Below, one piece after another: positions 39,887 to 48,876 of a stretch of DNA of 64,000 nt. The stretch is from RH-AL1 sp965277355. Its GTDB lineage: Bacteria > Pseudomonadota > Alphaproteobacteria > Rhizobiales > Beijerinckiaceae. The stretch is taken from assembly GCA_965277355.1 (NCBI GenBank), contig CBDICN010000002.1, forward strand, positions 2,275,469-2,339,468. Reading direction: 5' to 3'. The notes beneath the pieces were generated by a model, which made no database searches, was not told the origin of the DNA, and saw only the letters and a program-made list of their open reading frames with translations. The first letter of the stretch is position 1. Each line of letters opens with the position of its first letter. The position numbers and the translations under genes are program-made.

Positions 39887-40666
39887 ATGCCGCCGGAAAA
39901 TCTGCTCACATCGAAGCCCAAGATCGCAATCGTCACGGGCGGTAGCCGTGGCCTCGGCCGCAGTACCGTCCTCGGCCTCGCCAAGTGTGGCGTCGCTTCG
40001 ATCTTCACCTACAACGCCAATCGGGCAGAGGCCGAAAAGGTCGTCGGCCTCGAGGCGGACGCCGGGCGAAAGGCGATCGCCCTGCGGCTCGATACCGGCG
40101 ACGTCGCCGCCTTCGATCCGTTCGTGCGGAGCGTGCGCCAGGCGCTCGCGGAGTTTGGCAGCGAGCGCTTCGACTATCTCGTCAACAACGCCGGAACGTC
40201 ACATCACAACGCATTCGAGAAGACGACCGAGGACGAACTGGACAGCCTCTATAACGTCCACTTCAAGGGTGTATTCTTCCTCACGCAGAAGCTCCTCCCG
40301 CTGATCAACGACGGCGGCCGGATCGTGACGATCTCGTCGGGTCTCACGCGCGTGACCTTCCCGGGCAGCGCGTCCTACGCCTCGATGAAGGGCGCGATCG
40401 AGGTTCTCACCCGCTACCTGGCGGCGGAGCTCGGACCGCGGGGAATCGCCGTCAACACCGTCGCCCCAGGTGCCATCGCCACCGATTTCAGCGGCGGCAT
40501 GGTCCGCGACAATCCTGACATTAACAAGCGCGTCGCGGACATAACGGCCCTCGGGCGTGCCGGTTTGCCCGACGACATCGGCCCGATGATCGCGTCGTTG
40601 CTGTCCGAGGACAACCGTTGGATCAACGCCCAGCGGATCGAGGTCTCTGGCGGCATGTCGATTTGA
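39887..40666 (+). CDS. SDR oxidoreductase under AraC control
   Basis: 259 residues. T-G-G-S-R-G-L-G (18-25), N-N-A-G (near 95-98), S-S in I-S-S-G-L near 148 and Y-A-S-M-K (163-167) form the SDR active site; P-G-A-I-A-T-D follows. CTGGAG upstream of the ATG. Divergent from the AraC gene; substrate unknown, possibly an aldehyde or keto compound sensed by the regulator. Confidence 0.9.
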   Translation: MPPENLLTSKPKIAIVTGGSRGLGRSTVLGLAKCGVASIFTYNANRAEAEKVVGLEADAGRKAIALRLDTGDVAAFDPFVRSVRQALAEFGSERFDYLVNNAGTSHHNAFEKTTEDELDSLYNVHFKGVFFLTQKLLPLINDGGRIVTISSGLTRVTFPGSASYASMKGAIEVLTRYLAAELGPRGIAVNTVAPGAIATDFSGGMVRDNPDINKRVADITALGRAGLPDDIGPMIASLLSEDNRWINAQRIEVSGGMSI

Positions 40667-40715
40667 TCTCGAAGCGGAACGCTTTAGGAGCGCCCCGCGT
40701 CCCAAGGACCAGACA

Positions 40716-40747
40716 CCCAGAGAACCAAACGCCCAGAGAACCAAACA
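40716..40747. repeat. Two tandem copies of a 16-bp unit
   Basis: CCCAGAGAACCAAAC(G/A) at 40716-40731 and 40732-40747, between convergent genes. Confidence 0.85.
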
Positions 40748-40759
40748 CCCGAAGGACAT

Positions 40760-42097
40760 CTACTCGAGCGTGTCGACCACCTGGCGCACGCGCTCGGCCA
40801 TCTCGGCGATCTCGCCCTCCTCGACGATCAGCGGCGGCGTCAGCACGATCGCGTCGCCGGCCTGACGGACCATCAGATCGTGCTCGAAGAACGCGCGCTC
40901 CGCCGCCTCGAACCCGCGCCGGCCGGGGGCGCCCTCGCGCGGGGCGAGTTCGATCGCCCCGGCGAGACCGAGCGTGCGGATGTCCACGACGTGTCCCGCG
41001 CCGCGGAGGGCGTGAAGGGCGGCAGCGAAGGCCGGTTCGAGCCCGCGCGCGCGTTCGAACAGTTGCTCGTCGCGGTAGAGGTCGAGCGTGGCGAGCGCGG
41101 CGGCGCAGGCCAGCGGATGGGCGGAATAGGTGTAACCGTGGAACAGTTCGGTGACATGGTCCGGCCCGCGCATAAAGGCGTCGTGGACGTGGCCGCGCAC
41201 GATGACGCCGCCCATCGGCACCGTGCCGGAGGTGACGCCCTTGGCGAAGGTGATCATGTCCGGGATGACGCCGTAGCGCTCGGACGCGAAGGCGAAGCCG
41301 AGCCGGCCGAAGCCGGTGATCACCTCGTCGAAGATGAGCAGGATGCCGTGCCTGTCACAGATCGCGCGCAGCGCCTCGAGGTAGCCGCGCGGGGGCGGCA
41401 GCACGCCGGCCGAGCCGCCCATCGGCTCGACGATGACGGCGGCGATCGTCGAGGCGTCGTGCAAGGCGACGAGGCGCTCGAGGTCCTCCGCGAGATGGCC
41501 GCCCCAGGCCGGCTCGCCGATCGTGAAGGCCTGCTCGGCGCGGTTGTAGGTCGCCGGCAGATGATCGACTCCGGCCAGCAGCGTGCCGAAGGCCTTGCGG
41601 TTGGCGACCATGCCGCCGACCGCGGTGCCGCCGAGCCCGCAGCCATGATAGCCGCGCTCGCGCCCGATCAGGCGCTGGCGCGTCCCGTTGCCGGTCACGT
41701 TGTGGTAGGCGAGCGCGATCTTCAGCGCCGTGTCGACCGCCTCCGAGCCGGAATTGGCGAAGAACACGTGGTCGAGGTCGCCCGGCGCGAGCGCGGCAAG
41801 GCGGCTCGCCAGCCGGAACGCCTTGGGATGCGCCGTCTGGAACGGCGAGGCGAAATCGAGCTCCGCCGCCTGCGCCTGGATCGCCTTGACGATCGGGTCG
41901 CGGCCATGTCCGGCGTTGCAGCACCACAGCCCGGCCGTGCCGTCGATGACGCTGCGGCCGTCATCGGTCGTGTAACGCATGCCCCGGGCCTTGACGACGA
42001 GGCGGGGACGCCGCTTGAAAGAGCGGTTCGCCGTATAGGGCAGCCAGAAGGCATCGAGGTCGTTGGGCTGGGGGAATGGGTCGAGAGACGTCGTCAT
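40760..42097 (-). CDS. Omega-amino acid/beta-alanine:pyruvate aminotransferase
   Basis: 445 residues, class III PLP transaminase. F-F-A-N-S-G-S-E-A-V-D-T-A (near 112-124), I-F-D-E-V-I-T-G-F-G-R (metal-free aminotransferase motif), and the PLP lysine in T-F-A-K-G-V-T-S-G. The D-A-F-W-L-P-Y-T-A-N-R start is typical of beta-alanine-pyruvate enzymes. GGACGAC upstream of the ATG. Takes an amino group from beta-alanine, taurine-like or polyamine-derived substrates; exact donor unknown. Confidence 0.88.
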   Translation of the reverse strand: MTTSLDPFPQPNDLDAFWLPYTANRSFKRRPRLVVKARGMRYTTDDGRSVIDGTAGLWCCNAGHGRDPIVKAIQAQAAELDFASPFQTAHPKAFRLASRLAALAPGDLDHVFFANSGSEAVDTALKIALAYHNVTGNGTRQRLIGRERGYHGCGLGGTAVGGMVANRKAFGTLLAGVDHLPATYNRAEQAFTIGEPAWGGHLAEDLERLVALHDASTIAAVIVEPMGGSAGVLPPPRGYLEALRAICDRHGILLIFDEVITGFGRLGFAFASERYGVIPDMITFAKGVTSGTVPMGGVIVRGHVHDAFMRGPDHVTELFHGYTYSAHPLACAAALATLDLYRDEQLFERARGLEPAFAAALHALRGAGHVVDIRTLGLAGAIELAPREGAPGRRGFEAAERAFFEHDLMVRQAGDAIVLTPPLIVEEGEIAEMAERVRQVVDTLE

Positions 42098-42209
42098 GTC
42101 GTCCTGCCTTGTTCGGCGTTTCGACGGCTTAACGCATCGGGCGCCCGGCGGATGCGCGGTCTGCGCTTCGGATCCTGCCCGCATCTGCGCCTTGCACCCG
42201 GCCATAGGA

Positions 42210-42653
42210 TCAGTGGGAACCGGACGCAGGGCTCCGGCATGGTCCGGGAACTCGCCGCGTACCGGCGCGCCCGCGGCGGAGGTCCGGCCAAAGGGAACGA
42301 CCGGAGGGAAGGTCCTCGATGCTTGCCGCCGGACGGGCGTACCAATCGCTGCGGTAGACCGTTCCGCCGAACGGCGCGGGGGCGAGCGCGGTGCAAACGA
42401 GGCGGACCGGCGTCATGTCCATGATCCGCACCGAGGCTCGCTCGCGCCGCTCCGTCCGAGCCTGCACGGCGATTCCGCCTTGCTGCAACCGCCGGATCCA
42501 GCGCACGCGCAATGCTTCGCGTGCGATCAGTGCCGCCCCGACCACCAGGCCGAGCGCGGCGGGAAGGAGAAAGAACGCGGCACCGACGAACAGGCCCACG
42601 AAACCGAAGAACAGTGAGAACAGCACCAGCCCCGGGGCCGCCATCGCCATCAT
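42210..42653 (-). CDS. Small membrane protein, unknown
   Basis: 147 residues from M-M-A-M-A-A-P-G, with GGGAGTG upstream. Two transmembrane helices at about 5-45 with a tight turn, then a soluble strand-rich part (R-A-S-V-R-I-M-D-M-T-P-V-R-L-V-C-T) and a low-complexity tail. Reminds of DUF3592-like proteins but the match is weak. The final ~30 residues are Arg/Pro/Gly-rich and may be coding noise, so the real end may be earlier. Confidence 0.55.
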   Translation of the reverse strand: MMAMAAPGLVLFSLFFGFVGLFVGAAFFLLPAALGLVVGAALIAREALRVRWIRRLQQGGIAVQARTERRERASVRIMDMTPVRLVCTALAPAPFGGTVYRSDWYARPAASIEDLPSGRSLWPDLRRGRAGTRRVPGPCRSPASGSH

Positions 42654-42783
42654 CGCAACACTCCCGCTCCAGAACCGTTCTCGACCCTGCGCTCCGGCCG
42701 GGATCGAATACAACGAGCGGGCCGACCGGCGATCCTTGGCTGCGATGCACGACCTTTGGCCGAGAAGGGCTTCCGAACCGCTC

Positions 42784-43692
42784 ATGACCGACACCCATCC
42801 GCTGCCGAGGCTCGACCGCGGGCTGGCCGACCTCGCGCCCGACTACGATCTGCTGCTCTGCGACGTCTGGGGCGTCGTCCACAACGGCGTGGAGCACCAT
42901 GGCGCCGCCGTCGACGCGCTGAGGCGCTTCCGGGCGCAGGGCGGCACGGTGATCCTCATCACCAACGCGCCGGCCCCGGCGAGCCAGGTCCGGCGCCGCC
43001 TCGACGCGTTGGCCGTGCCGCGCGACGCCTACGACGACATCGCCACTTCGGGCGACGTCACCATCGCGATGATCGTCGATGCGGGCTGCCCGCCGCTCTT
43101 CAGCATCGGCCCGAAGGGGGAATACGCCCTCTACAAGGAGGCGGCCCGGCTCGGCCCACGGCCGCCGGAGATCGTGCCGATTGAGGCGGCGGAGTTGGTG
43201 ATCGGCATCGGCCTCGATGCGACCGGCGACCGGCCCGAGGACTACGACGCCAACCTCCGGCTGATCCGCGAGCGCGATCTCGCGCTCGTCTGCGCCAATC
43301 CCGACATCGTGGTCGAGGTCGGCGACACGCTCGTCTACTGCGCCGGCGCCATAGCCGCCCGCTACGAGGCGTTGGGCGGCCGGGTGATCCAGGCCGGCAA
43401 GCCGTTCGCGCCGATCTACGATCTCGCGTTCTCGCTTGGCGAGCGGATCGGGGGGAAGACGCCGAAGGATCGGGTGCTGGCGGTCGGCGACGCAACCCAC
43501 ACCGACATGCGCGGCGCGATGAACCAGGGCATCGCCTCGCTGCTGATCACCTCCGGCATTCACCGCGAGGCGCTGCACGTCGCGGGACGCGGCTCGGCGC
43601 TCGACGAGGCGGCGCTGCGACGCTTACTGTCGCAGGCCGGTCTTGCGCCGACGGCGGCGCTCGGCGCCCTCGCCTGGACCTTGCCAAGCTAA
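42784..43692 (+). CDS. HAD superfamily class IIA phosphatase (TIGR01459-like)
   Basis: 302 residues. HAD motif I L-L-C-D-V-W-G-V-V-H-N-G (25-36; the nucleophile Asp28), motif II I-L-I-T-N-A-P, and motif IV V-G-D-A-T-H-T-D (near 236-243) with the conserved K-P in A-G-K-P-F. Class IIA capping as in NagD/pyridoxal phosphatase relatives. Substrate unknown in this subgroup. Confidence 0.9.
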   Translation: MTDTHPLPRLDRGLADLAPDYDLLLCDVWGVVHNGVEHHGAAVDALRRFRAQGGTVILITNAPAPASQVRRRLDALAVPRDAYDDIATSGDVTIAMIVDAGCPPLFSIGPKGEYALYKEAARLGPRPPEIVPIEAAELVIGIGLDATGDRPEDYDANLRLIRERDLALVCANPDIVVEVGDTLVYCAGAIAARYEALGGRVIQAGKPFAPIYDLAFSLGERIGGKTPKDRVLAVGDATHTDMRGAMNQGIASLLITSGIHREALHVAGRGSALDEAALRRLLSQAGLAPTAALGALAWTLPS

Positions 43693-43763
43693 CAACGCCT
43701 GGCAGCTTTTAGCCGGGCTAAGACTGGCCGTACCAAGGCTTGGCCGGGCTTGGCCGCGTCTGC

Positions 43764-43982
43764 TCAGCCTTGGTCCTTGGCCCGGTAAGCATCGGGGATC
43801 ACAAAGACCTCGTCGGCGCGGCCGTAGCCACCGTCGGGCACTTCCTCGATCAACACCATGGTGTTGGGGCGGACGGCTTCCCCGAAATATTCGGCGAACA
43901 TCGACGTGGTCCGGTGGATCATCTCTTCTTTCTGAGCCTTAGAGAGAGCGGCTTGCGGCACTTTGAAGTTGGCGAATGGCAT
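43764..43982 (-). CDS. 4-oxalocrotonate tautomerase-like protein
   Basis: 72 residues from the ATG at 43980-43982 after CCGAGGAG. The chain begins M-P-F-A-N-F, so after Met removal Pro1 is the catalytic base of the tautomerase superfamily; the 62-72 residue size fits. Typically tautomerises small enol acids. Last gene of a leftward row with two damaged SDR genes, all downstream of a LysR regulator. Confidence 0.82.
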   Translation of the reverse strand: MPFANFKVPQAALSKAQKEEMIHRTTSMFAEYFGEAVRPNTMVLIEEVPDGGYGRADEVFVIPDAYRAKDQG

Positions 43983-44011
43983 TGAAGACTCCTCGGTTCG
44001 ATGATGCCGCT

Positions 44012-44139
44012 TCAAACGGCGGGGTGGAGCTGGTCAGCAAGGCCGACCTCCGCGAACGGTTGCGGCGCCTGCAATCGGCAGATCCTCTCATGCGGCCGAA
44101 GCCGCTCGATGCGCCGGTGACCAGGGCGATCTGGTTCAT
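44012..44139 (-). pseudogene. SDR remnant with intact start
   Basis: A perfect GAGGAGGGGGTCC ribosome-binding site and ATG (44137-44139) begin M-N-Q-I-A-L-V-T-G-A-S-S-G-F-G, the SDR glycine motif, just 12 bases after the previous SDR stop. The frame then loses all similarity within about 17 codons. It looks like a gene with an internal deletion that left only its head before the tautomerase. Confidence 0.5.
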
Positions 44140-44260
44140 GGACCCCCTCCTCAGACGATGCCGCCATTGGCACGCAGCACCTGGCCGTTGACCCAGCCGC
44201 CATCTGGCCCGACGAGGAACGCCACCACGCGGGCAATATCCTCGGGCTCGCCAAGCCGTC

Positions 44261-45340
44261 CTAGTGGATAGATTCCAACACTTGGTGCCCGCGTTTGACG
44301 GCGGCGATGATTTTGTCCGGATCGGCTTTCCAATGGAAGGGTTTCGGGGCCTCGTTGGTCTCGGCGAGGAAGCGGTTGATGGCGGCTTGAAGATCGACGA
44401 TCGAACGGAAGACGCCGCGCTTGAGCCGTCGCCGCGTGAGCTTGGCGAAGAAGCCCTCGACGGCGTTCAGCCAGGAAGCCGATTTCGGCGTGAAGTGGAA
44501 GGTGAAGCGCGGGTGGCGGCCGAGCCAGGCGAGAACCTTCGGGTGCTTGTGGACGGCATAGTTGTCGAGGATGACCTCGACCGTCTTTCCGGCCGGCACC
44601 TCGGCCTCGATGGCGTTGAGGAAGCGGACGAACTCCTGATGCCGGTGACGCTGCATGCAGCGCCCGATGACCTTTCCCTCGAGCACGTCGAGGGCGGCGA
44701 ACAGCGTCGTCGTACCGTGGCGCTTGTAGTCATGGGTCATGGTGCCGAGCCGGCCCTTCTTCATCGGCAGGCCGGGTTGGGTGCGGTCGAGCGCCTGGAT
44801 CTGGCTCTTCTCGTCGAGCGACAACACGATGGCGTGCGCCGGAGGATCGACGTAAAGGCCGACGACGTCGCGCAGCTTGGCGGCGAACAGGGGATCGTTG
44901 GACAGCTTGAAGCGGCGGACGCGATGCGGCGCCAGCCCATGCGCCTTCCAGATACGCTGAACCGAGGAAACGCTGATGCCCATGGCTTCGGCCATGGCGG
45001 GCGCGGTCCAATGCGTCGTCTCGCCGGGCGGCTCGGACTGCGTCAGGGCGACGACCTTGTCGACGACCTCCCTCGGCAGCGGCGGCTTGCCGGGCGGCCG
45101 CGTCTTGTCGCGCAAGAGGCCGGCGACGCCCTCCCGCATGAAACGCTCCTGCCAGCGCCACACCGCGGTCTTGGCGACGTTCGCCTCGCGCATGATCGCG
45201 TTGGTGCCGAGCCCGGCGGCGGTCAGCAGCACGATGCGGCAGCGCCAGACATGGTTCTGCGGGCTGCCGCGATCGGCGACGATCGCCTTCATGCGGGCTT
45301 CGTCGGCAATGGTGACTTCGATCCTGATCCCTGTGCGCAT
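44261..45340 (-). CDS. IS630-family transposase (single frame)
   Basis: 359 residues from the ATG at 45338-45340 (GTG at 45355 possible). N-terminal HTH part (A-K-T-A-V-W-R-W-Q-E-R-F), then DDE residues in V-L-S-L-D-E-K-S-Q, V-I-L-D-N-Y-A-V-H-K-H and S-W-L-N-A-V-E-G-F-F. The last codon CAC ends exactly at the IS edge and the stop TAG is made by the TA target plus the first base of the flanking gene. Confidence 0.92.
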   Translation of the reverse strand: MRTGIRIEVTIADEARMKAIVADRGSPQNHVWRCRIVLLTAAGLGTNAIMREANVAKTAVWRWQERFMREGVAGLLRDKTRPPGKPPLPREVVDKVVALTQSEPPGETTHWTAPAMAEAMGISVSSVQRIWKAHGLAPHRVRRFKLSNDPLFAAKLRDVVGLYVDPPAHAIVLSLDEKSQIQALDRTQPGLPMKKGRLGTMTHDYKRHGTTTLFAALDVLEGKVIGRCMQRHRHQEFVRFLNAIEAEVPAGKTVEVILDNYAVHKHPKVLAWLGRHPRFTFHFTPKSASWLNAVEGFFAKLTRRRLKRGVFRSIVDLQAAINRFLAETNEAPKPFHWKADPDKIIAAVKRGHQVLESIH

Positions 45341-45411
45341 CCCGAAGACTCGCACGACCGCGGCCCAACGGGAATCCCACGACGGACTCTATCGAATGAC
45401 GTTATCCACTA
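44262..45411 (-). mobile_element. IS630-type insertion sequence, second element
   Basis: About 1.15 kb flanked by TA (44262-44263 and 45410-45411). The ends share GTGGATA as terminal inverted repeat (GTGGATAGATTC / GTGGATAACGTC). Single transposase gene rather than two frames, so it differs from the element at 19.8-20.9 kb. Confidence 0.88.
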
Positions 45412-46136
45412 GCGGGATCATCTTCGTGACGGCCGCGACCTGCTCATCGGACTTGTCGCCGAGGAACAGCTCGGTCGCGACCGGGCCAGGCGCGACGACG
45501 TTCACCGTGATGCCGCGCTTGCCTAGTTCCTTGGCAAGGATGTGGGTGATGGCTTCCACGGCGCCTTTGGTCGCCGCATAGGCGGCGTAGGTCGGCTGAT
45601 ACAATCCGACGACGCTCGAAGAGAAGCTGACGATCCGGCCGCCATCGCGCATCCGCCGCGCCGCTTCGCGAAGGCCGTTGAACGTGCCTTTCAGGTTGAT
45701 CGCGATATGCTCGTCGAACAGCGCATCCTCTGTCTCGGCGACCGGCTTCAGCTTCATGATGCCGGCGTTGTTGACGAGCACGTCAACGCCGCCGAACGCG
45801 TCGATCGCCTGGTCGAACAAGGCGGTGACCGCCGCCGGGTCGCTCACATCGGCCTTGGCGGCGATCGCCTGGCCGCCGGCCGTCTCGATCTTGGCCGCGA
45901 GCGCGTCGGCCGCCTCGCGACCGCTGCGGTAATTGACGACGACGGCGAAGCCGTCTTGCGCCAGCCGTTCCGCGACGGCGGCGCCAATGCCCTTGGACGA
46001 GCCGGTGACGATGGCACAGCGCCGTGCGTCAGCCATGGGGAGTTCTCCTTCTTGCTGATCCGTCACATACGGCTTGCGACTGGTGTCGTTTAGAGGCTCA
46101 ACTCAATACTCACTGGCCGAAAAACTGGAACAATCG

Positions 46137-47051
46137 ATGGACCGGATCGAAGCCATGAAGGCCTTCACGCGCGTGGCCGAGCGGCGCGGCTTCGCGCAGG
46201 CGGCATCAGACCTCGGTCTGCCGCGCTCGCGTGCGTCGGAGGCTGTCCAGCAGCTTGAGCGGCATCTCGGTGTCCGCTTGCTGGCTCGAACCACGCGCAA
46301 AGTGACGCTGACGGCGGAGGGCGAGGGTTATTACCGGCGTTGTCTGGCGATCTTGGCGGCGATCGATGACGCCGAAGCCACCGCCGCCCGGACGGTGCCG
46401 GTCGGGCCGCTGCGGATCGACGTCCACAGCAGGTTCGCCGAGCACTATCTGCTGCCTGGCCTACCGGGGTTCCTCGAACGCTATCCTAATGTCCAGCTCC
46501 ATATCGGCGAGGGGGACCGCTTGGTCGACATGGTCGCCGAAGGCGTGGACTGCGCCATTCGTGTCGGCAAGCCTGCCGACAGCGCGCTGGTCGGCCGCAG
46601 GCTCGGTGTGCTCGCCGAGGGCACCTTCGCCAGCCCCGCCTACCTCGCGCGGTACGGCGTTCCGACGTCGCCCGAGGATCTGGCAGGCCACCGCATGATC
46701 GGCTTTGTGTCCACGGCGACGCGGGCGGTCATGCCGCTCGAGCTCCAGATCGATGGGGGCGTGCGGATGGTCTCACTCCCCGTATCCGTCACCGTATCGG
46801 CGGCGGCGGCGAACGCCAGCCTGGCCCGGCTCGGCCTTGGCCTGATCCAGGTGCCGCGTTACCGCGTCGCCCACGACCTCGAAACGGGCGCGCTGATCGA
46901 GGTGCTGGCGGATTATCCGCCGACGGATAGTCCCGTCTACCTGCTCTACGTCGAAGGGCGGCAGCTCTCGCCCCGCGTGCGCATCTTCATCGAGTGGGCA
47001 TCGAACACGATCGCCGCCGGGCTCGCAGGGTCCCCCGGGATGGTTGACTGA
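46137..47051 (+). CDS. LysR family transcriptional regulator
   Basis: 304 residues. N-terminal HTH: M-K-A-F-T-R-V-A-E-R-R-G-F, A-A-S-D-L-G-L-P-R-S-R-A-S-E-A-V, L-E-R-H-L-G-V-R-L; then the effector-binding domain. Divergent, 100 bases from the split SDR, so it probably controls that SDR, the SDR remnant and the tautomerase. GGAAC upstream of the ATG. Confidence 0.93.
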   Translation: MDRIEAMKAFTRVAERRGFAQAASDLGLPRSRASEAVQQLERHLGVRLLARTTRKVTLTAEGEGYYRRCLAILAAIDDAEATAARTVPVGPLRIDVHSRFAEHYLLPGLPGFLERYPNVQLHIGEGDRLVDMVAEGVDCAIRVGKPADSALVGRRLGVLAEGTFASPAYLARYGVPTSPEDLAGHRMIGFVSTATRAVMPLELQIDGGVRMVSLPVSVTVSAAAANASLARLGLGLIQVPRYRVAHDLETGALIEVLADYPPTDSPVYLLYVEGRQLSPRVRIFIEWASNTIAAGLAGSPGMVD

Positions 47052-47092
47052 AGCTGGCATGGAGCCCGCGGCAACGGCTAGACTTGGCCGGG

Positions 47093-47488
47093 CTAGGCCG
47101 CGGCGGCCGCGGCGAAGACCGCGTCGATCTTGACCTTGAGCGTCGCCGCGTTGAACGGCTTGACGATGTAGTGGCTGACGCCCGCCCGGCGTGCGGCAAC
47201 GACGTTGTCGGTCTTCGATTCCGCCGTCACCATGATGAAGGGGACGGTGGCGATCGAGCGGTCCTCGCGAACGTTCTGAAGCAGCTGGAAGCCGGTCATT
47301 GGCTCCATGTTCCAGTCGGAAATGATGAGATCGTAGGATTTCTCCCTGATCTTGCGAAGCGCGATCTCGCCGTTGGCGGCCTCGTCCACGTTCTCGTAAC
47401 CGATCTGCTTCAGCAGGTTGCGGATGATGCGGACCATTGTTTGATAATCATCGACCACAAGAATTGGCATTGCGAAATCGGCGGTCAT
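47093..47488 (-). CDS. CheY-like single-domain response regulator
   Basis: 131 residues. I-L-V-V-D-D-Y (9-15) acidic pair, I-S-D-W-N-M-E-P-M with phospho-Asp near 57, M-V-T-A-E-S (Thr) and V-K-P-F (Lys) complete the receiver. The D-W-N-M-E-P-M-T-G wording is that of alphaproteobacterial chemotaxis CheY proteins; no che genes are adjacent, so it is an orphan here. GGAGG five bases before the ATG. Confidence 0.9.
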   Translation of the reverse strand: MTADFAMPILVVDDYQTMVRIIRNLLKQIGYENVDEAANGEIALRKIREKSYDLIISDWNMEPMTGFQLLQNVREDRSIATVPFIMVTAESKTDNVVAARRAGVSHYIVKPFNAATLKVKIDAVFAAAAAA

Positions 47489-47722
47489 TTAATCCTCCCC
47501 GCGCGTCGTCCGTTCTCGCCGGAGCGACGGATCCGGGCTGCACTGGATGCGATCATTTAGGCGTCGAGCGCTTGCGAATGGCTTAAACACAGACCTAAAA
47601 TGCCGATGTATACGGCCCGCGTCGTCGTTCCCTTGCCTTATGCTTGACGATCGGTGTCGGCCACGGCAGGGTCCGCCGAGCCCTCCCCGCGGGCGTGACC
47701 CCTCGGAACGCCGATCCCGACC

Positions 47723-48688
47723 TTGGCCGATGACACCATCCAGCGGCGCTTCATCCTCGCCAAGGACCCCGCCGTACCGCCGCCGGGGCTCGAGCGCGCC
47801 GTCGTCGCGATCGGTAACTTCGATGGCATCCACCGGGGTCACAAGGCGGTCATGCAGCGGGCGCGGGCGTTGGCCGCGTCGCGCGGTCTGCCGGCTGCCA
47901 TTTTGACCTTCGAGCCGCATCCGAGCGACTATTTCGCCGGCGCGTCCACGATCTTCCGGCTGACGCCGGTCGCGGCCAAGGCGAGGCTCGTCGAGAGGCT
48001 CGGCATGGACGGGATGATCGTCCTGCCGTTCGACGCCGCCCTCGCGACCCTCTCGGCCGCCGACTTCGTGCGCCAGGTTCTGGTGGGCCGGCTTGGAATC
48101 GGCGGGATCGTCGCCGGCTACGACTTCCGTTTCGGCAGCAAGCGCGGCGGCACGCCGGCCATCCTCCAGGCGGCGGGTGCGGAGCACGGCTTCACCGTCG
48201 ACATCGTGAGCAAGATCGAGGCGGACGCGGCCGGGGCGATCATGACCGCGTCGTCGACCGCCACCCGCGCGGCCCTGGAGGCCGGCGACGTCGAACGCGC
48301 CGCGATGCTGCTGGGTCACCCGTTTTCGATCAGCGGCACCGTTCGGCCCGGCCAGAGGCTCGGCCGAACCCTCGGCTTCCCGACGGCCAACATCGAGGCC
48401 GACGCGAGCTGCCGCCTCCGCCACGGCATCTACGCCGTGCGCGCCGAGGTCGACGACAGCTCCCATGCGGGCGTCGCGAGCTGGGGGCGCCGTCCCACCG
48501 TCGACAACGGCGCGCCGCTGCTCGAGGTCTTCCTGTTCGATTTCGAGGGAGACCTCTACGGCAAGACCATGGCGGTCGACTTCATCGCCTGGCTGCGCGC
48601 CGAGGAGAAGTTCGAGGATCTCGACGCCTTGAAAGGGCAGATGCTGAAGGACGCGGCCGACGCGCGCGACAGGCTCGCCGCCTCCTGA
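47723..48688 (+). CDS. ribF: Bifunctional riboflavin kinase/FAD synthetase
   Basis: 321 residues, read from a TTG at 47723-47725. N-terminal FMN adenylyltransferase: A-I-G-N-F-D-G-I-H-R-G-H (29-40), F-E-P-H-P-S-D-Y-F; C-terminal flavokinase: G-R-T-L-G-F-P-T-A-N-I and N-G-A-P-L-L-E-V-F-L-F-D. Makes FMN then FAD from riboflavin. No in-frame ATG is close upstream of the conserved part, so the TTG is favoured. Confidence 0.94.
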   Translation: MADDTIQRRFILAKDPAVPPPGLERAVVAIGNFDGIHRGHKAVMQRARALAASRGLPAAILTFEPHPSDYFAGASTIFRLTPVAAKARLVERLGMDGMIVLPFDAALATLSAADFVRQVLVGRLGIGGIVAGYDFRFGSKRGGTPAILQAAGAEHGFTVDIVSKIEADAAGAIMTASSTATRAALEAGDVERAAMLLGHPFSISGTVRPGQRLGRTLGFPTANIEADASCRLRHGIYAVRAEVDDSSHAGVASWGRRPTVDNGAPLLEVFLFDFEGDLYGKTMAVDFIAWLRAEEKFEDLDALKGQMLKDAADARDRLAAS

Positions 48689-48876
48689 GCCGGGACACGG
48701 CCGGTACCTGCTGTTTTCTTGTCGGCCTCGAAGACCGCGCCGCCGCACCGGGGCGCCGCGACCTTCAGTCTTGCGATACCCCCTCATCCTATACTGATTT
48801 TGACCCATCAACATCTTGATCCGGTCTCGTTTTTGCTTGCATCCTTCACGTCTTGCCGAGTCAATAAGGGTTGGCG

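Larger units (their letters stand above)
44151..46036 (-). pseudogene. SDR gene split by an IS630-type element
   Basis: Read leftward: 46036-45410 encodes residues 1-209 (A-I-V-T-G-S-S-K-G-I-G start, N-N-A-G, Y-A-A-Y-A-A-T-K-G-A active site) and ends in K-M-I-P-L. After the IS the same frame resumes at 44261-44151 with G-R-L-G-E-P-E-D-I-A to R-A-N-G-G-I-V-stop. Removing the element and one TA rebuilds I-P-L-G-R-L-G-E-P-E-D, the normal SDR sequence. The predicted intact enzyme is 245 residues. GGAGAACTCC precedes the ATG. Confidence 0.9.
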
